The notes under the pieces are model-generated. The model did not search any database. It saw only the letters and a list, made by a program, of their open reading frames with translations, and was not told the origin of the DNA. This document shows positions 17,063-26,819 of a stretch of DNA of 64,000 nucleotides, piece by piece. Source of the DNA: Oliverpabstia intestinalis (lineage in GTDB: Bacteria; Bacillota; Clostridia; Lachnospirales; Lachnospiraceae). Every line of letters starts with the position of its first letter. Position 1 is the stretch's first letter. A program made the translations under genes and the position numbers. The DNA lies in the NCBI RefSeq assembly GCF_009696065.1, contig NZ_VUMS01000002.1:140612-204611 (forward strand), given 5' to 3'.

Positions 17063-19075
17063 TTAACTCGTCCTCTTACAACTCTTCGCATAAAACTGAA
17101 ACTTCTTCGCCACTTCATTCAACGATCCAATCGCATAATATCCATCCTTATTTTTCCCCACACACCCTATCAACGGCGATGCCAGGAATTTAAGGATATC
17201 TTCAATTTCATCCAGATTAGGATTTATCGAAAATCTCTCGTCATCTCTCACGGTTCGATAAATCTCACGGGAAGTAAGGATGCCTTCTGTCACTTCGTCT
17301 TTGCTTTCATTTACAAGGCACCCCACAATTGCATCTACTAATAGACCGTAGCGTTCGGTTCGATTTCTTGCTTCGTCCAGGACACTGATATCTACGATTC
17401 CTGTCTGTTCAAAGATCTTTTTGTAATCTTCTCCGGTCAATGGGATTTCTACCTGATTGCGGATCAGCTGTTCCAGTGTATCTACATCAATCAGTGCAAC
17501 TTTATGTTCTTTGCATCGGTTTAAAAGGCGTTCACCTCGAAAAGAACATCCAACGATTGCAGAATAATCCGCATGGTGAAGTTTTCGGTGGTCTTTCAGA
17601 GTATCAAAGTCAATCTGATCCTCTGTAACATTTCCAGATTGCGTAGATTTTGCATCTACTGCGACAGCATAAGATAATTTCGGAGCTGTTCTTGCTTTGA
17701 TCAGGACATCGGTTTTTCCGGAACCGCCAAGCCAGGTTGCATCATAGCCGATAAAATCAAATGCTGCTCTTATGGCTTTTTCAAATCTGTTGGGATTGTA
17801 GGAATCTTTACTGGACAGTCTTAATTCTGTAATAAGGCTTTCACAGGAATCATTGTAACAATCGCCTGCATTTTCCTCTTTCTTTATTTCGAATGATTTA
17901 ATACTCTCTTTCGCCACAATGCCAAAAGTATCCAGAAGTTTTTCTCCTCTGGCGGTGAGTCCATATTTATCGTTTGTCACACTGTAAATCAGCTTGGCAG
18001 CAGATAAAAGAATCAGTCTTTTACGCGTTTCCTCGATACTTTCCCTGTCGAATCCGTAAGATACCTTAGCTATTATAGAAAGTGTTTTTGCATTTTTCGG
18101 TTCTTTTCTCAGCTCTGCCAGCAATTCATAGACAAATAAATATCTCGCATCCAGACATGCGATCAGATCAACCGGTGATTGTTTTTCAAGCCATGTATTT
18201 CCAAGTTCAGAGGTCACATACATATTCTTACTGATACGATCAACGAATCCTATTTTCTCCAAAAATGAAAGAAACATATTCGACGATGACACTGCAATCT
18301 GATAATTAACTTTCGAATACTCCCGAATCTCTTCGATAGAAATCGACTGATTCATCAATTGCAGATATGCACTGATTGTTATACATGCATCGGCTGTTTT
18401 TCCCGGCATGTATCCGATCGCCATTCTTTTTTTCTCTGTTGTTGCAGGCTTTAAGGCACTTGCCCATTCTGACATTGGAAGCAGGGTTTCCAGAAGTGTT
18501 TCGTCCGGTTCTTCCTCTGTCTCTGACGGCATGGTAATCTCTATTTGCTGCAGAAATTCCTGTCCTTTTTGTGTCAGACTATACTCCAGTTTATATTCTT
18601 CGAACCGAACCATATCCACATCCCGAAACCATTTGATCCGATTATGAATTTCAGAATTTGTTTTCCAGTTCAGATGATATTCTTCCGCGATTTTCAGGAG
18701 TTCCTGTGTGTTTTTTGGTTCTTGCAGATAAAATAGGATTTCTCCCATAAATACAATCGTGGAACAAAAAACAGCCGTAGAAAAGCAACTATCCTGTCGT
18801 TCCAAAACCATTTCTCCTAATTCTGTCAGCGTCCACACCTGTTTTTCTTTATTAACCAGCCCAATCGGACGGATCCATTCACACATTCGACCTAAGGTGG
18901 CTGTACTGTTGCTTCCTTCAATATTAAGCATTGTATTTGCTGATTTACCGTCTTTGACCATTTTCAGAATATAATACAGGACTTTATCCTGTCCTATATC
19001 TCCACTTGGCAGCTTGGGCATTCCAAAAGCTTTTTGTTTCCATTCTCTGTTTTCCGGATATTCATTATTTTTCAT
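17063..19075 (-). CDS. Winged-helix array with C-terminal FokI-like nuclease domain
   Basis: A 670-residue protein. Residues 15-390 hold about four winged-helix-like repeats, each ending in a L-T-x-x-G strand (WTLTELGE, YSLTQKGQ, YVTSELGN, YGLTARGE). Residues about 405-545 form a PD-(D/E)XK-type nuclease that resembles the FokI cleavage domain: WLGGSGKTDVLI then YAVAVDAKST, giving Asp456, Asp474 and Lys476, the same D-x17-D-x-K spacing (within one residue) as FokI D450/D467/K469. The last part (EIYRTVRDDE, later GYYAIGS) looks like another winged helix. It would bind DNA and cut it. It lies 75 bases after an SF2 helicase gene, so a helicase-nuclease restriction or defence system is likely. 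Confidence 0.7.
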   Translation of the reverse strand: MKNNEYPENREWKQKAFGMPKLPSGDIGQDKVLYYILKMVKDGKSANTMLNIEGSNSTATLGRMCEWIRPIGLVNKEKQVWTLTELGEMVLERQDSCFSTAVFCSTIVFMGEILFYLQEPKNTQELLKIAEEYHLNWKTNSEIHNRIKWFRDVDMVRFEEYKLEYSLTQKGQEFLQQIEITMPSETEEEPDETLLETLLPMSEWASALKPATTEKKRMAIGYMPGKTADACITISAYLQLMNQSISIEEIREYSKVNYQIAVSSSNMFLSFLEKIGFVDRISKNMYVTSELGNTWLEKQSPVDLIACLDARYLFVYELLAELRKEPKNAKTLSIIAKVSYGFDRESIEETRKRLILLSAAKLIYSVTNDKYGLTARGEKLLDTFGIVAKESIKSFEIKKEENAGDCYNDSCESLITELRLSSKDSYNPNRFEKAIRAAFDFIGYDATWLGGSGKTDVLIKARTAPKLSYAVAVDAKSTQSGNVTEDQIDFDTLKDHRKLHHADYSAIVGCSFRGERLLNRCKEHKVALIDVDTLEQLIRNQVEIPLTGEDYKKIFEQTGIVDISVLDEARNRTERYGLLVDAIVGCLVNESKDEVTEGILTSREIYRTVRDDERFSINPNLDEIEDILKFLASPLIGCVGKNKDGYYAIGSLNEVAKKFQFYAKSCKRTS

Positions 19076-19150
19076 TTGTTTTCCCCACTATATCACATAC
19101 ATTGACAACCTGCGTAATGAACTTACACCTATTTTTTCATAAAACTTTCT

Positions 19151-21669
19151 TTACACTCCACCCATCCCATCATAATATTTCCTCAAATCTTCCCTCATCT
19201 GTCTCCGCACTCTTTCCCAGTCTTCCGCCTTCATTTGCCCAAACAGTGCATGGTTCATCGAAATTACGCTCAAATCTTTCGAATAATACAGAGATCTCTT
19301 TCTCTCAAATTTTTCGAATCGATTCGTAAGCATGTTTTTCTGCACTGCTTTTTTGTCTTTCAGCATTTTTTCATCATACGGGCAGGTGCTTCGATCCACC
19401 TGGAGGCCTCTGGATAATCGGTCCTGATAAAAGGCAATATAATCATCCAGTACATCTTCTATTTTCGCATCTCCGATAGCATCTATATGTTTCACAATCG
19501 CCAGCAGGAACGGCATTTTATACGAAAGTGAGTAATCTCTTTCTTCCAGGAATTCAAAGAAATCTTCTTTGATTGTACTGTCGTTATGTTCTTTGATGTT
19601 TAATTCTTTCCGGTATTTTTCGACATCATCCGGACTGAACAGGTAAATGGATTTGTTGCCGAACCGGTATTCTACACTTGGCGCAATTTTTTTCTTTTTG
19701 ATCCAGCTTGTCACGGTTCCGGTACTGACGAAATATTCTCTGGCAACCTGTTCCTGGCTGAGATAATCGCCATATTTTTCTTCAAAAGAATTGATATCGA
19801 CTTCCATAATGCGTTCAATTCTTTCTTTCAGCCCATCGATAACAACCATATCTCCCGGTGTATAATCTGTTTTTATAATATCTCCAAACGGCACATAATA
19901 TGGATTGGCAAAGATCGTGTGCATATTACAGGCTTTGATCATTGCACCATACTCGTCCACCACATCGATAACGATAATATTTTTCTTTGTATCTGTTTTC
20001 CGCAGTCCTCTTCCAATCTGCTGCAGATAGAGCACTTTGGAGAGCGTAGGTCTTGCCATAACGAGAATTCCCAGTTCCGGATAGTCCCAGCCCTCGGAAA
20101 TCATATTACAGGCACACAAAAACCGGATTTTCTTCTGCTTAAAATCTGTCATAACAGACGCAGGATTCTTTGTCTGTCTGGTGTAGCTGGCTGCAGTGAT
20201 ATTAGCTCTGTTGAGTAGTTTTGCCATCTCATTTGCATGGGCAACATTGACGCAAAAGATGACTCCCTGCCGTCTGGCAGCTTCTCCGTCTCCTAAATAT
20301 TCCTGAAGGACATTGACAATCAGCTCATTTCTTGAAGTAACCCGTATTCTTTTTTCAAGATCTGCATTGATATAGTCTTTTCCGTTGAATCGGACTTTTG
20401 ATAGATCAATATTTGTTTCGATCCTGTAAACATTTGCCCGGGCAACGATTCCTTTTTCCATGGCTTCTTTTAAGGATAACGAAGTGGAGTATGTTCCGAA
20501 AACTGTTTCCAGTTTTTTCTTATCCGGACGCTGATCCGTTGCGGTAAGTCCAACCGTAAAATCCGCCTCATAATACTGAATCACTCTTTTCAGCATCGGT
20601 GCAACCGCGTGATGTGCCTCATCCACTACGATATAATTGTAATAATCTGCTGGAAATTCCGTATAATGTCTGCACATATAGGCATAGGTTCTGATCTCAA
20701 TTTTCTCTGCCAGTTCCGGTACGGATTCCTGTACTCTTTCCCTCCAGTCCGCAAGAATATTGATTCCCGGAACCAGTATCAGCTCTCTGAATCCCGGTTT
20801 TTCTTTTGCAAATTCGCGCAGGTCTTCCTCTACAATCCTGGATTTTCCGGATGCCGTTGGTAATACGATCAAAAATGCTTTGATACCTGCCATTCTACGT
20901 TTTTGTATTTCCTGTAAACCGATCGTCTGGTGTTCATATAATTCCACTTTTCTGTCGATTTTCAATCCGTCATCGACAAATGCTGTGGTATCTTTTCCGA
21001 AATATTGCTTGATATCATCTTCGATTCGATTTTGAAACGCACAATCTTCTTTTGAAAATCGGAACAGTTTGATTCCCCATAAAACACAGGTATTTTGTTT
21101 ATTTAATTGTTTCCTGTATTTTTCTTCTCCGATAATCTGCGGATGATGAAAATTAAGTCCATTTTCTTCTACAGCGTATCTTTCGTTCTGTGTTCTGATA
21201 AAATAATCGAGAAAATAATTGTTTCCGTTTTCATCACTGATTCCATATTCGCGTGTCAGATATCTGAGCGCATTCATACCGTAGGCATTTGAAAAGCTAT
21301 CCTCAAAATGGATTCCAGAGGTGATGCATCCGCCTGTTCTGCCCGGTCCCCAACGGTTATCCTGTAATCTTCAGGTAATGTCATTTCATCGTTAGCAAGA
21401 TAGCTGTCAACTTCAGACTGTATATAACCTAAGAAACGAAAAACTCTTTTAAACTGATGGATATAACTGTTCTGTTTGTCTGTAATAAGCATATAAGAAA
21501 AAACAGGCTCACCCGGGTTATGGTCACAAATATTTTCATCAATAATGACCATATCGATGCCATTATCATAAAATCTTGATATTCCACCATTCGGGTAGTT
21601 CACCTGTTCTCTCAAAGAAAAATCTGTATGTTGTATCAGAAAATTATCGCTATCTGCTGCTCTCACCAT
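19151..21669 (-). pseudogene. SF2 DEAD/DEAH helicase interrupted by a one-base frameshift
   Basis: Two overlapping frames together make one protein of about 840 residues. The first (21669-21274) ends SPLESILR then runs out of frame; the second (downstream of about 21307) continues as FEDSFSNAYGMNALRYL. Adding one T to the TTTT at about 21305-21308 joins them as SPLESIFEDSF. The helicase has Walker A PTASGKSRI, VVDEAHH, and QQIGRGLRKTD, followed by a MerR-like DNA-binding segment (TGTVTSWIKKKKI) and a C-terminal domain found in related helicases. The start MVRAADSD has GGAGA 8 bases upstream. The downstream part could still be made from MNALRYL at 21277. It may be a real mutation, a sequencing error or a recoding site. 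Confidence 0.75.
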
Positions 21670-21904
21670 ATTCTCTGTCTCCATTATTTTAAATCCGTAT
21701 TAAAAATGATGCATTATTTTATATTATAGCATATAACAGGTAATGTTTCCAAAGTTTTTCGACATTTTATAGTGTATTTTGCTATTTTACTCGACATTTC
21801 CCGATAAATTTTTATTTATTTTTCCCAATTCATATTGTTTTCCAGATGTTTCTTTCCATAATCAAAATTGCTCCACTGGATCAATTATTGATATGCAATG
21901 CAAT

Positions 21905-21944
21905 AAAACCGCTATTACCGTTCTTCCGGATAATAGCGGTTTAT
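21905..21944. terminator. Bidirectional terminator after the DUF3786 gene
   Basis: AAACCGCTATTA (21906-21917) pairs with TAATAGCGGTTT (21931-21942), with a short GC-rich continuation. A-rich and T-rich flanks allow function on both strands. It lies 14 bases past the DUF3786 stop. Confidence 0.7.
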
Positions 21945-21957
21945 AGCAACCTGTTCT

Positions 21958-22578
21958 CTACTTTCGCTCCATCTCTTCTTCCACTCTCTCCAGCAAATGT
22001 CCAATCGCAAACATCACCGTCTCATAATGCATATACTCCAGAATGTTCCGGTCCACCAGCACCTGCAAACTCGCAGGGAATTCGTCATCGGATTCCCAGA
22101 ATCTCAGTATAACGGGAAGAAACGAAAACAGTTCCAGCTGGTAAGCCACATCGCCTTTTTCCAGCCTGATCCCATGCAGCCGCTCGCAAGCTTTTGCCAG
22201 TTCTGCAGTCTTTCCATCGAATTTCTTTCCCGCATCCTTGAAAAAGTTACTGTCATTTGCCAGATTTCCTCCCCGCACCGTAGAAAGGCTGCCGATATGA
22301 ACCCATTCATGGGCGGGATGACAGTATTCTTTGGAATTACACAGGACATCGTAGATTGTCATGGCTTCGTTGTAATTTGCATTTTCTTCCGTCTGGAATT
22401 CATCCACAGACCAGGTGATTCCTCCGGTGATGCGGTTAATCCGGTATTTTCTTCCTACAAAGAAAATATAGAGATACTTTTCATCATGCTCCAGAGCAAA
22501 TTTCCGGACCATTTTTTTCTGATCGTATTCCAGGAAATGGGAGGACATACGGTCTTTCATCGTTTCATAGTTTGACAT
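21958..22578 (-). CDS. DUF3786 family protein
   Basis: A 206-residue soluble protein. FVGRKYRINRITG near 40, a WVHIGSLSTVRGGN segment in the middle, and LPVILRFWESDDEFPAS near 155 match my memory of the DUF3786 family of clostridial proteins, in which a similar RFPR/WEGDEEFP motif is conserved. Function unknown. AAAGGA lies about 8 bases before the start. It is separated from the helicase island by a terminator, so probably not part of it. Confidence 0.65.
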   Translation of the reverse strand: MSNYETMKDRMSSHFLEYDQKKMVRKFALEHDEKYLYIFFVGRKYRINRITGGITWSVDEFQTEENANYNEAMTIYDVLCNSKEYCHPAHEWVHIGSLSTVRGGNLANDSNFFKDAGKKFDGKTAELAKACERLHGIRLEKGDVAYQLELFSFLPVILRFWESDDEFPASLQVLVDRNILEYMHYETVMFAIGHLLERVEEEMERK

Positions 22579-22767
22579 GTCGATTTTTCCTTTCTATGGA
22601 TCATATATTATCCAAAATCTGGATTTTTTACTTGTTTTGGATAATATGTTATCTATAAAAATCATATCACATCAAATAAAATTTGCAATTTTAATTCCAT
22701 CTTCAGCCACCGCGTTAATCACCAGTTTCTTATGAAGGAAAAGATTTTCGTTCATTGCTCGAACAAC

Positions 22768-22824
22768 CAAAAACAGAGTATTTTCAAATTTTGTTGTATC
22801 TCAAAATCAAAAATACTCTGTTCC
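22768..22824 (-). terminator. Terminator after the Na/Pi cotransporter gene
   Basis: AACAGAGTATTTT (22772-22784) pairs with AAAATACTCTGTT (22810-22822). On the minus strand it is followed by TTTTTGG, a usable T-run, 38 bases past the transporter stop. Confidence 0.65.
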
Positions 22825-22861
22825 TCTTAAATTATATATTTCTTATCACTGTTATTATCTT

Positions 22862-24589
22862 TTACACAGCCTCCACAACCGCAGCCGGTGCCGCAAAGTT
22901 TCTGGCGGCTTCGCCTAATTTTACGAATCCCTGGTTATCCAGTGCTTCTTCTGCGATACTTACGCAGTTGTCGGCAGCTCGGTCCAGGTTGTAGAGGATG
23001 CCGGAGAAGCAGCCGGTCATCGCCGGATCGCATTTCTGATTCTTTACGCGGTTCAAGTGGGCTTTGTTAAATTTCTTTTCTGCTTTATGCAGTTTCTTTT
23101 TATTTTTGAATACCAGTTCCGCTTCCTCTTCACTGCCCTCTTTTACGGCTGTCATAGCCCGGCGCAGCAGATCCAGAAGGACATTGATACAATTTTCAAT
23201 TTCCTTGCCGGCTTCCTCGGAAAAGCTCATGCCATCGCCCTGGATTTTTATCCAGATGCTGTCGATATCCTGACACCGGTCGGCGATACGTTCGATATTG
23301 TTGGTTACATACAGAAGTCCTGCTGTTTGTTCAGACTGAAGCTCTGTCAGATTACCGCTGGAAAACAATTTGGTGATATAGTCCGTGATTTCTTCTTGCA
23401 GGTGCTGGACGATATCCAGCTGATTTTTGAATTTTTCATATGCAGCTGAGGTCTTTTTCTGATTCAGAGAACCTTTCAGGCTGTTCAGCATATGTACGGC
23501 AAATCCTGTCAGATTTTCCAGTTCCTGAGATACCAGATACATAGCAGCCACCGGCTGATCAATTACCTTGTTATCCAGATATTTCGGTTCATAAACCACA
23601 CCGGTATTCTTATCTCTTCCACGGATAATCGTGGTAACAATCTTCACCATGAGCGGGATTAGCGGCAACCATACCAGTGTACAGACCACGTTGAATGTCG
23701 TATGTGCATTGGCAATCTGGCGGGAGATCACATCGATCTCATTTCCTTTTGGAGAGATATAACGTACAAATTGTGCAAACCACGGAATGATCCAGATAAA
23801 TACGCAGGTACCCGTGATATTGAAAAAGCTGTGTGCAATTGCGGTACGTTTTGCATCTTTGGACTGTCCGATGGATGCCAGAAGTGCTGTGATCGTCGTA
23901 CCGATATTATCGCCAAGTAAAATCGGAATCGCTCCTGTCAGTCCGATCACGCTGCTGACACCGTCCGGTCCTGCTTGGGAAGCAAAGCTCTGAAGGACTG
24001 CGATCGTTGCAGAGGAACTCTGTACCACCAGAGTCATCACCGCACCGAGGACAACACCCAGCACCGGAACAGAAGATACTTTTCCCATCAGATCTACAAA
24101 GATAGGGCTTCCTGCCAGTGGTTTCATAACGCTGCCCATGATCTCGATTCCTTCAAACAAAAGTCCGAAAGAAAAGATAACCATACCAATATTTTTAACC
24201 TTTTCTTTTTTCCCTATGAAGTTCAGCATGAATCCGATGAAGATCAACGGATAAATGTAATCACTGATTTTGAATGCCATCAGCTGGGCAGTCATCGTCG
24301 TACCGATATTAGCACCAAAGATAACGGAAATCGCCTGTGGCAGACTCATCAGTCCGGCACTTACAAAGCCGATGACCATAACGGTAGTTGCCGAACTGCT
24401 CTGTAACACAGCCGTAACCAGGGCTCCGGCCAACGCTCCCATGATCGGATTCTTCGTGAGAAATTCCAGAATCTTCTTCATCTTTTCTCCGGCTGCCTTT
24501 TGCAGCGCATCACTCATACTGTTCATTCCATAAAGGAACAGCGCCAACCCACCAATCAGCCCAAATACTACTTTTACATTTTCATTCAT
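22862..24589 (-). CDS. Na+/phosphate cotransporter with PhoU-like C-terminus
   Basis: A 575-residue protein. The membrane half contains the two inverted family repeats with the QSSSATT signatures (VLQSSSATTVMVIG near 62 and VVQSSSATIAVLQS near 190), typical of the NptA/PNaS family. After about 340 a cytoplasmic helical PhoU-like domain follows (NLTGFAVHMLNSLKG onward, with NNIERIADRCQDI, the E-x-x-x-D metal motif). It imports phosphate with Na+, and the PhoU-like part may sense phosphate or metals. It is monocistronic with its own terminator. Confidence 0.88.
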   Translation of the reverse strand: MNENVKVVFGLIGGLALFLYGMNSMSDALQKAAGEKMKKILEFLTKNPIMGALAGALVTAVLQSSSATTVMVIGFVSAGLMSLPQAISVIFGANIGTTMTAQLMAFKISDYIYPLIFIGFMLNFIGKKEKVKNIGMVIFSFGLLFEGIEIMGSVMKPLAGSPIFVDLMGKVSSVPVLGVVLGAVMTLVVQSSSATIAVLQSFASQAGPDGVSSVIGLTGAIPILLGDNIGTTITALLASIGQSKDAKRTAIAHSFFNITGTCVFIWIIPWFAQFVRYISPKGNEIDVISRQIANAHTTFNVVCTLVWLPLIPLMVKIVTTIIRGRDKNTGVVYEPKYLDNKVIDQPVAAMYLVSQELENLTGFAVHMLNSLKGSLNQKKTSAAYEKFKNQLDIVQHLQEEITDYITKLFSSGNLTELQSEQTAGLLYVTNNIERIADRCQDIDSIWIKIQGDGMSFSEEAGKEIENCINVLLDLLRRAMTAVKEGSEEEAELVFKNKKKLHKAEKKFNKAHLNRVKNQKCDPAMTGCFSGILYNLDRAADNCVSIAEEALDNQGFVKLGEAARNFAAPAAVVEAV

Positions 24590-24761
24590 TTTGTGTTCTC
24601 CCTTTTCCGGCAGCTGTCTGCTGCTCGATTCTTGAAATCATCTGTAAAATCTCTGTTATGAATCTGTATAATTCATTTACGGTTTACAGTATAGTGGGAG
24701 AACGCATATGGCTCTATCATGGTATTGTATGATTTTCGTTAAATCTGTGTAAAGCTGGTAG

Positions 24762-25277
24762 TTAGTTCCTGTTAACTCCAGTTATAAAGGTCAGGCGCAT
24801 CTGATTCCAGACGGCATCGCCGTGGACAGATTTGTCTGTTACTCCTTCATTTTGGAAACCGAATTTTGCATAATAATGGATCAATGCATCTTTGCAGGTC
24901 AGCACCAAACCCTTCCTTCCCTGTTTTCTGGCATCTTCGATTGCCCGCTCCAGCAGTTCTCCTGCCAGCCCGCGTCTTCGATAGGACGGGATTGTATTCA
25001 CCCCGAAAATCATCTGCCAGGCACCGCTTTCGTCGTGCATGGAAGCTTTTTCATACATTTCATCCGTCAGATCCGGTCCGTTGGTGACAAAACCGTCGAC
25101 GAACGCAACCAGTTTGTTGTCATTTTGCTCGTCGAACATCAGCCAGAAATGGTTGGCGTAATGGACAAGGCGGTCAGCGAATTCCTCTTTTGTGGCGGCT
25201 TCGGCCGGTGGGAAGCACTCGGACTCTACGGCAGCGATCTGTGGCAGATCATCTATGGTTGCAGTTCTGATTATCAT
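24762..25277 (-). CDS. GNAT-family N-acetyltransferase
   Basis: A 171-residue GNAT protein of the arylalkylamine N-acetyltransferase-like type. The acetyl-CoA pyrophosphate loop is SYRRRGLAGELLERA (motif A, Q/R-x-x-G-x-A), with the late YYAKFGFQNEGVTDKS motif B and strand. It begins MIIRTATIDDLPQIAAVE as usual. The acceptor is unknown. It is monocistronic between the phosphate transporter and the TSUP gene. Confidence 0.85.
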   Translation of the reverse strand: MIIRTATIDDLPQIAAVESECFPPAEAATKEEFADRLVHYANHFWLMFDEQNDNKLVAFVDGFVTNGPDLTDEMYEKASMHDESGAWQMIFGVNTIPSYRRRGLAGELLERAIEDARKQGRKGLVLTCKDALIHYYAKFGFQNEGVTDKSVHGDAVWNQMRLTFITGVNRN

Positions 25278-25412
25278 GATATTGTATCCTCCAATTTATT
25301 ATCTATTAACTTTTTTCTTTCCATTTCGCAGCTGATATCATTTTCGGGTATAGTCTGAGTGGTTATGCATGATATTTTCAAAGAGCCATCCGACCAGCAG
25401 ACATTTGTTACT

Positions 25413-26189
25413 CTATCCCAACACCGAAAATGCCATAACCGCAACTCCCAGCACCACCAGGATCACTCCTGTAGCACGGTTCAGAGTCTTTGGCGTTGCT
25501 TTATTGGCAAATACGGCTGCGATTCTTGCCCAGAGGAAGGTAAAGACCACACACAGGATCCATACTGTCCAGTCTGGTGTGCCGCCGATGGCAAAGTGGG
25601 ATACGGCTCCGGTGAGGGCGGTGAAGGTCATGATAAATACACTGGTTCCCACGGCTGTTTTCAATTCATATCCGAGAACGGATGTCAGGATCAGAAGCAT
25701 CATCATACCGCCACCGGCACCGATAAATCCGCAGATAAAGCCGATCATCACTCCGCAGATCACAGACTGAATCGCACGTTTTTTCGCAGACACCTGTGCC
25801 ATGGCTTCTTTCGTAGTCATGACCGGACGGACAATGAATTTGATGCCGAGAAGGAAGGTCATAAAGACGGAGAAATTTCCCATCGTTGTGGACGGTACCA
25901 GGCTGGAAACGTAACTTCCCACTATGGTAAACAACAACACGGTAACCATCATGATCAGACCATTTTTTATATCAAGATTCTTATTCTTCCCATAAGTATA
26001 TGCGGATACGGCACTTGCCAGCACATCCGAGGACAATGCGATTCCCACTGCCATGTAGGGATCCATTCCCAAGAATGTGATCAGCATCGGGCTGATGACT
26101 GCCGCCGCACTCATACCGGCAAATCCGGTCCCGAGACCTGCACCCATACCTGCAAAAAATGTAACAATTACTGTCAGTAAAATACTCAT
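25413..26189 (-). CDS. TSUP (TauE/SafE) family permease
   Basis: A 258-residue protein with about eight transmembrane segments and the duplicated TSUP pattern: AGMGAGLGTGFAGMSAAAVI near 14-33 and GFICGFIGAGGGMMMLLI near 150. The family exports sulfite/sulfoacetate or related organosulfonates and other small anions; the substrate is unknown. Its ATG overlaps the stop of the MarR gene by 4 bases (ATGA), so the two are translationally coupled and the MarR protein probably controls it. Confidence 0.82.
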   Translation of the reverse strand: MSILLTVIVTFFAGMGAGLGTGFAGMSAAAVISPMLITFLGMDPYMAVGIALSSDVLASAVSAYTYGKNKNLDIKNGLIMMVTVLLFTIVGSYVSSLVPSTTMGNFSVFMTFLLGIKFIVRPVMTTKEAMAQVSAKKRAIQSVICGVMIGFICGFIGAGGGMMMLLILTSVLGYELKTAVGTSVFIMTFTALTGAVSHFAIGGTPDWTVWILCVVFTFLWARIAAVFANKATPKTLNRATGVILVVLGVAVMAFSVLG

Positions 26190-26623
26190 TTCTTTTTGTT
26201 CTCCTTTTGATATGTATTCAGATTTTCCTCTGTCTGTTCCATCACCTGTTCAAAAATCTTTCTGGACTCCGAAGGCACACCGGAAAATAAGGTTTCGATA
26301 AATGTTTTCTGAATCTCACATCCCTGTCTCCAGACATGCTCCGCTTTCCGGGTACAGATCAGTTCTGTCTTTCTCCGGTCGCCCGGAACCTCCCGGCGTT
26401 CGAGATATCCTTCCTGCACCAGCCGTTCCACATGGATGGATACCAGATTCGCCTTGATCCCGCGGATCTTTACAATATCTGCGGCATTTTTATACTGCGG
26501 ATTATTTTTCAGGAACATCAGGATATCCAGGGATGTCTGCGGGATGCCGGTCTGCTGGCATAACGGTCGACAAAACTGATTGTAAACTTCCAGCAGCTTA
26601 TGCACATACTCGATGCTTATCAT
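26186..26623 (-). CDS. MarR-family regulator
   Basis: A 145-residue winged-helix protein with a typical MarR layout: an N-terminal helix (EYVHKLLEVYNQFCRPLCQQ), the recognition region ADIVKIRGIKANLVSIHVERLVQEGYL and a wing with REVPGDRRKTEL (the DxRxK/R motif), then a long C-terminal dimer helix. It precedes the TSUP transporter with a 4-base overlap. It is likely a repressor responding to a small ligand linked to that permease. A promoter TTGCTG-17-TAAAAT is at 26670-26698. Confidence 0.85.
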   Translation of the reverse strand: MISIEYVHKLLEVYNQFCRPLCQQTGIPQTSLDILMFLKNNPQYKNAADIVKIRGIKANLVSIHVERLVQEGYLERREVPGDRRKTELICTRKAEHVWRQGCEIQKTFIETLFSGVPSESRKIFEQVMEQTEENLNTYQKENKKK

Positions 26624-26669
26624 ACCTTTCTCACTTCCATTTCATTTTTAGAATGTTCATTTTTGAAGT

Positions 26670-26698
26670 ATTTTAGCATAAAATCCTTCTTACAGCAA
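26670..26698 (-). promoter_or_regulatory. Promoter of the MarR-TSUP operon
   Basis: On the minus strand TTGCTG (26693-26698) and TAAAAT (26670-26675) are 17 bases apart, about 47 bases before the marR start. Confidence 0.45.
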
Positions 26699-26761
26699 GT
26701 TTATATTTTCATTGACTCTACAATCTGTCAACAATACATCATAGCAATCATTGCTGTAAAA

Positions 26762-26803
26762 AAACAGGAATCTGTCGGATATATTCCATACAGATTCCTG
26801 CTC
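26762..26803 (-). terminator. Terminator after the bile salt hydrolase gene
   Basis: CAGGAATCTGT (26765-26775) pairs with ACAGATTCCTG (26790-26800); on the minus strand seven T residues follow. It lies 17 bases past the hydrolase stop. Confidence 0.8.
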
Positions 26804-26819
26804 ATTTACATCATTTCCA

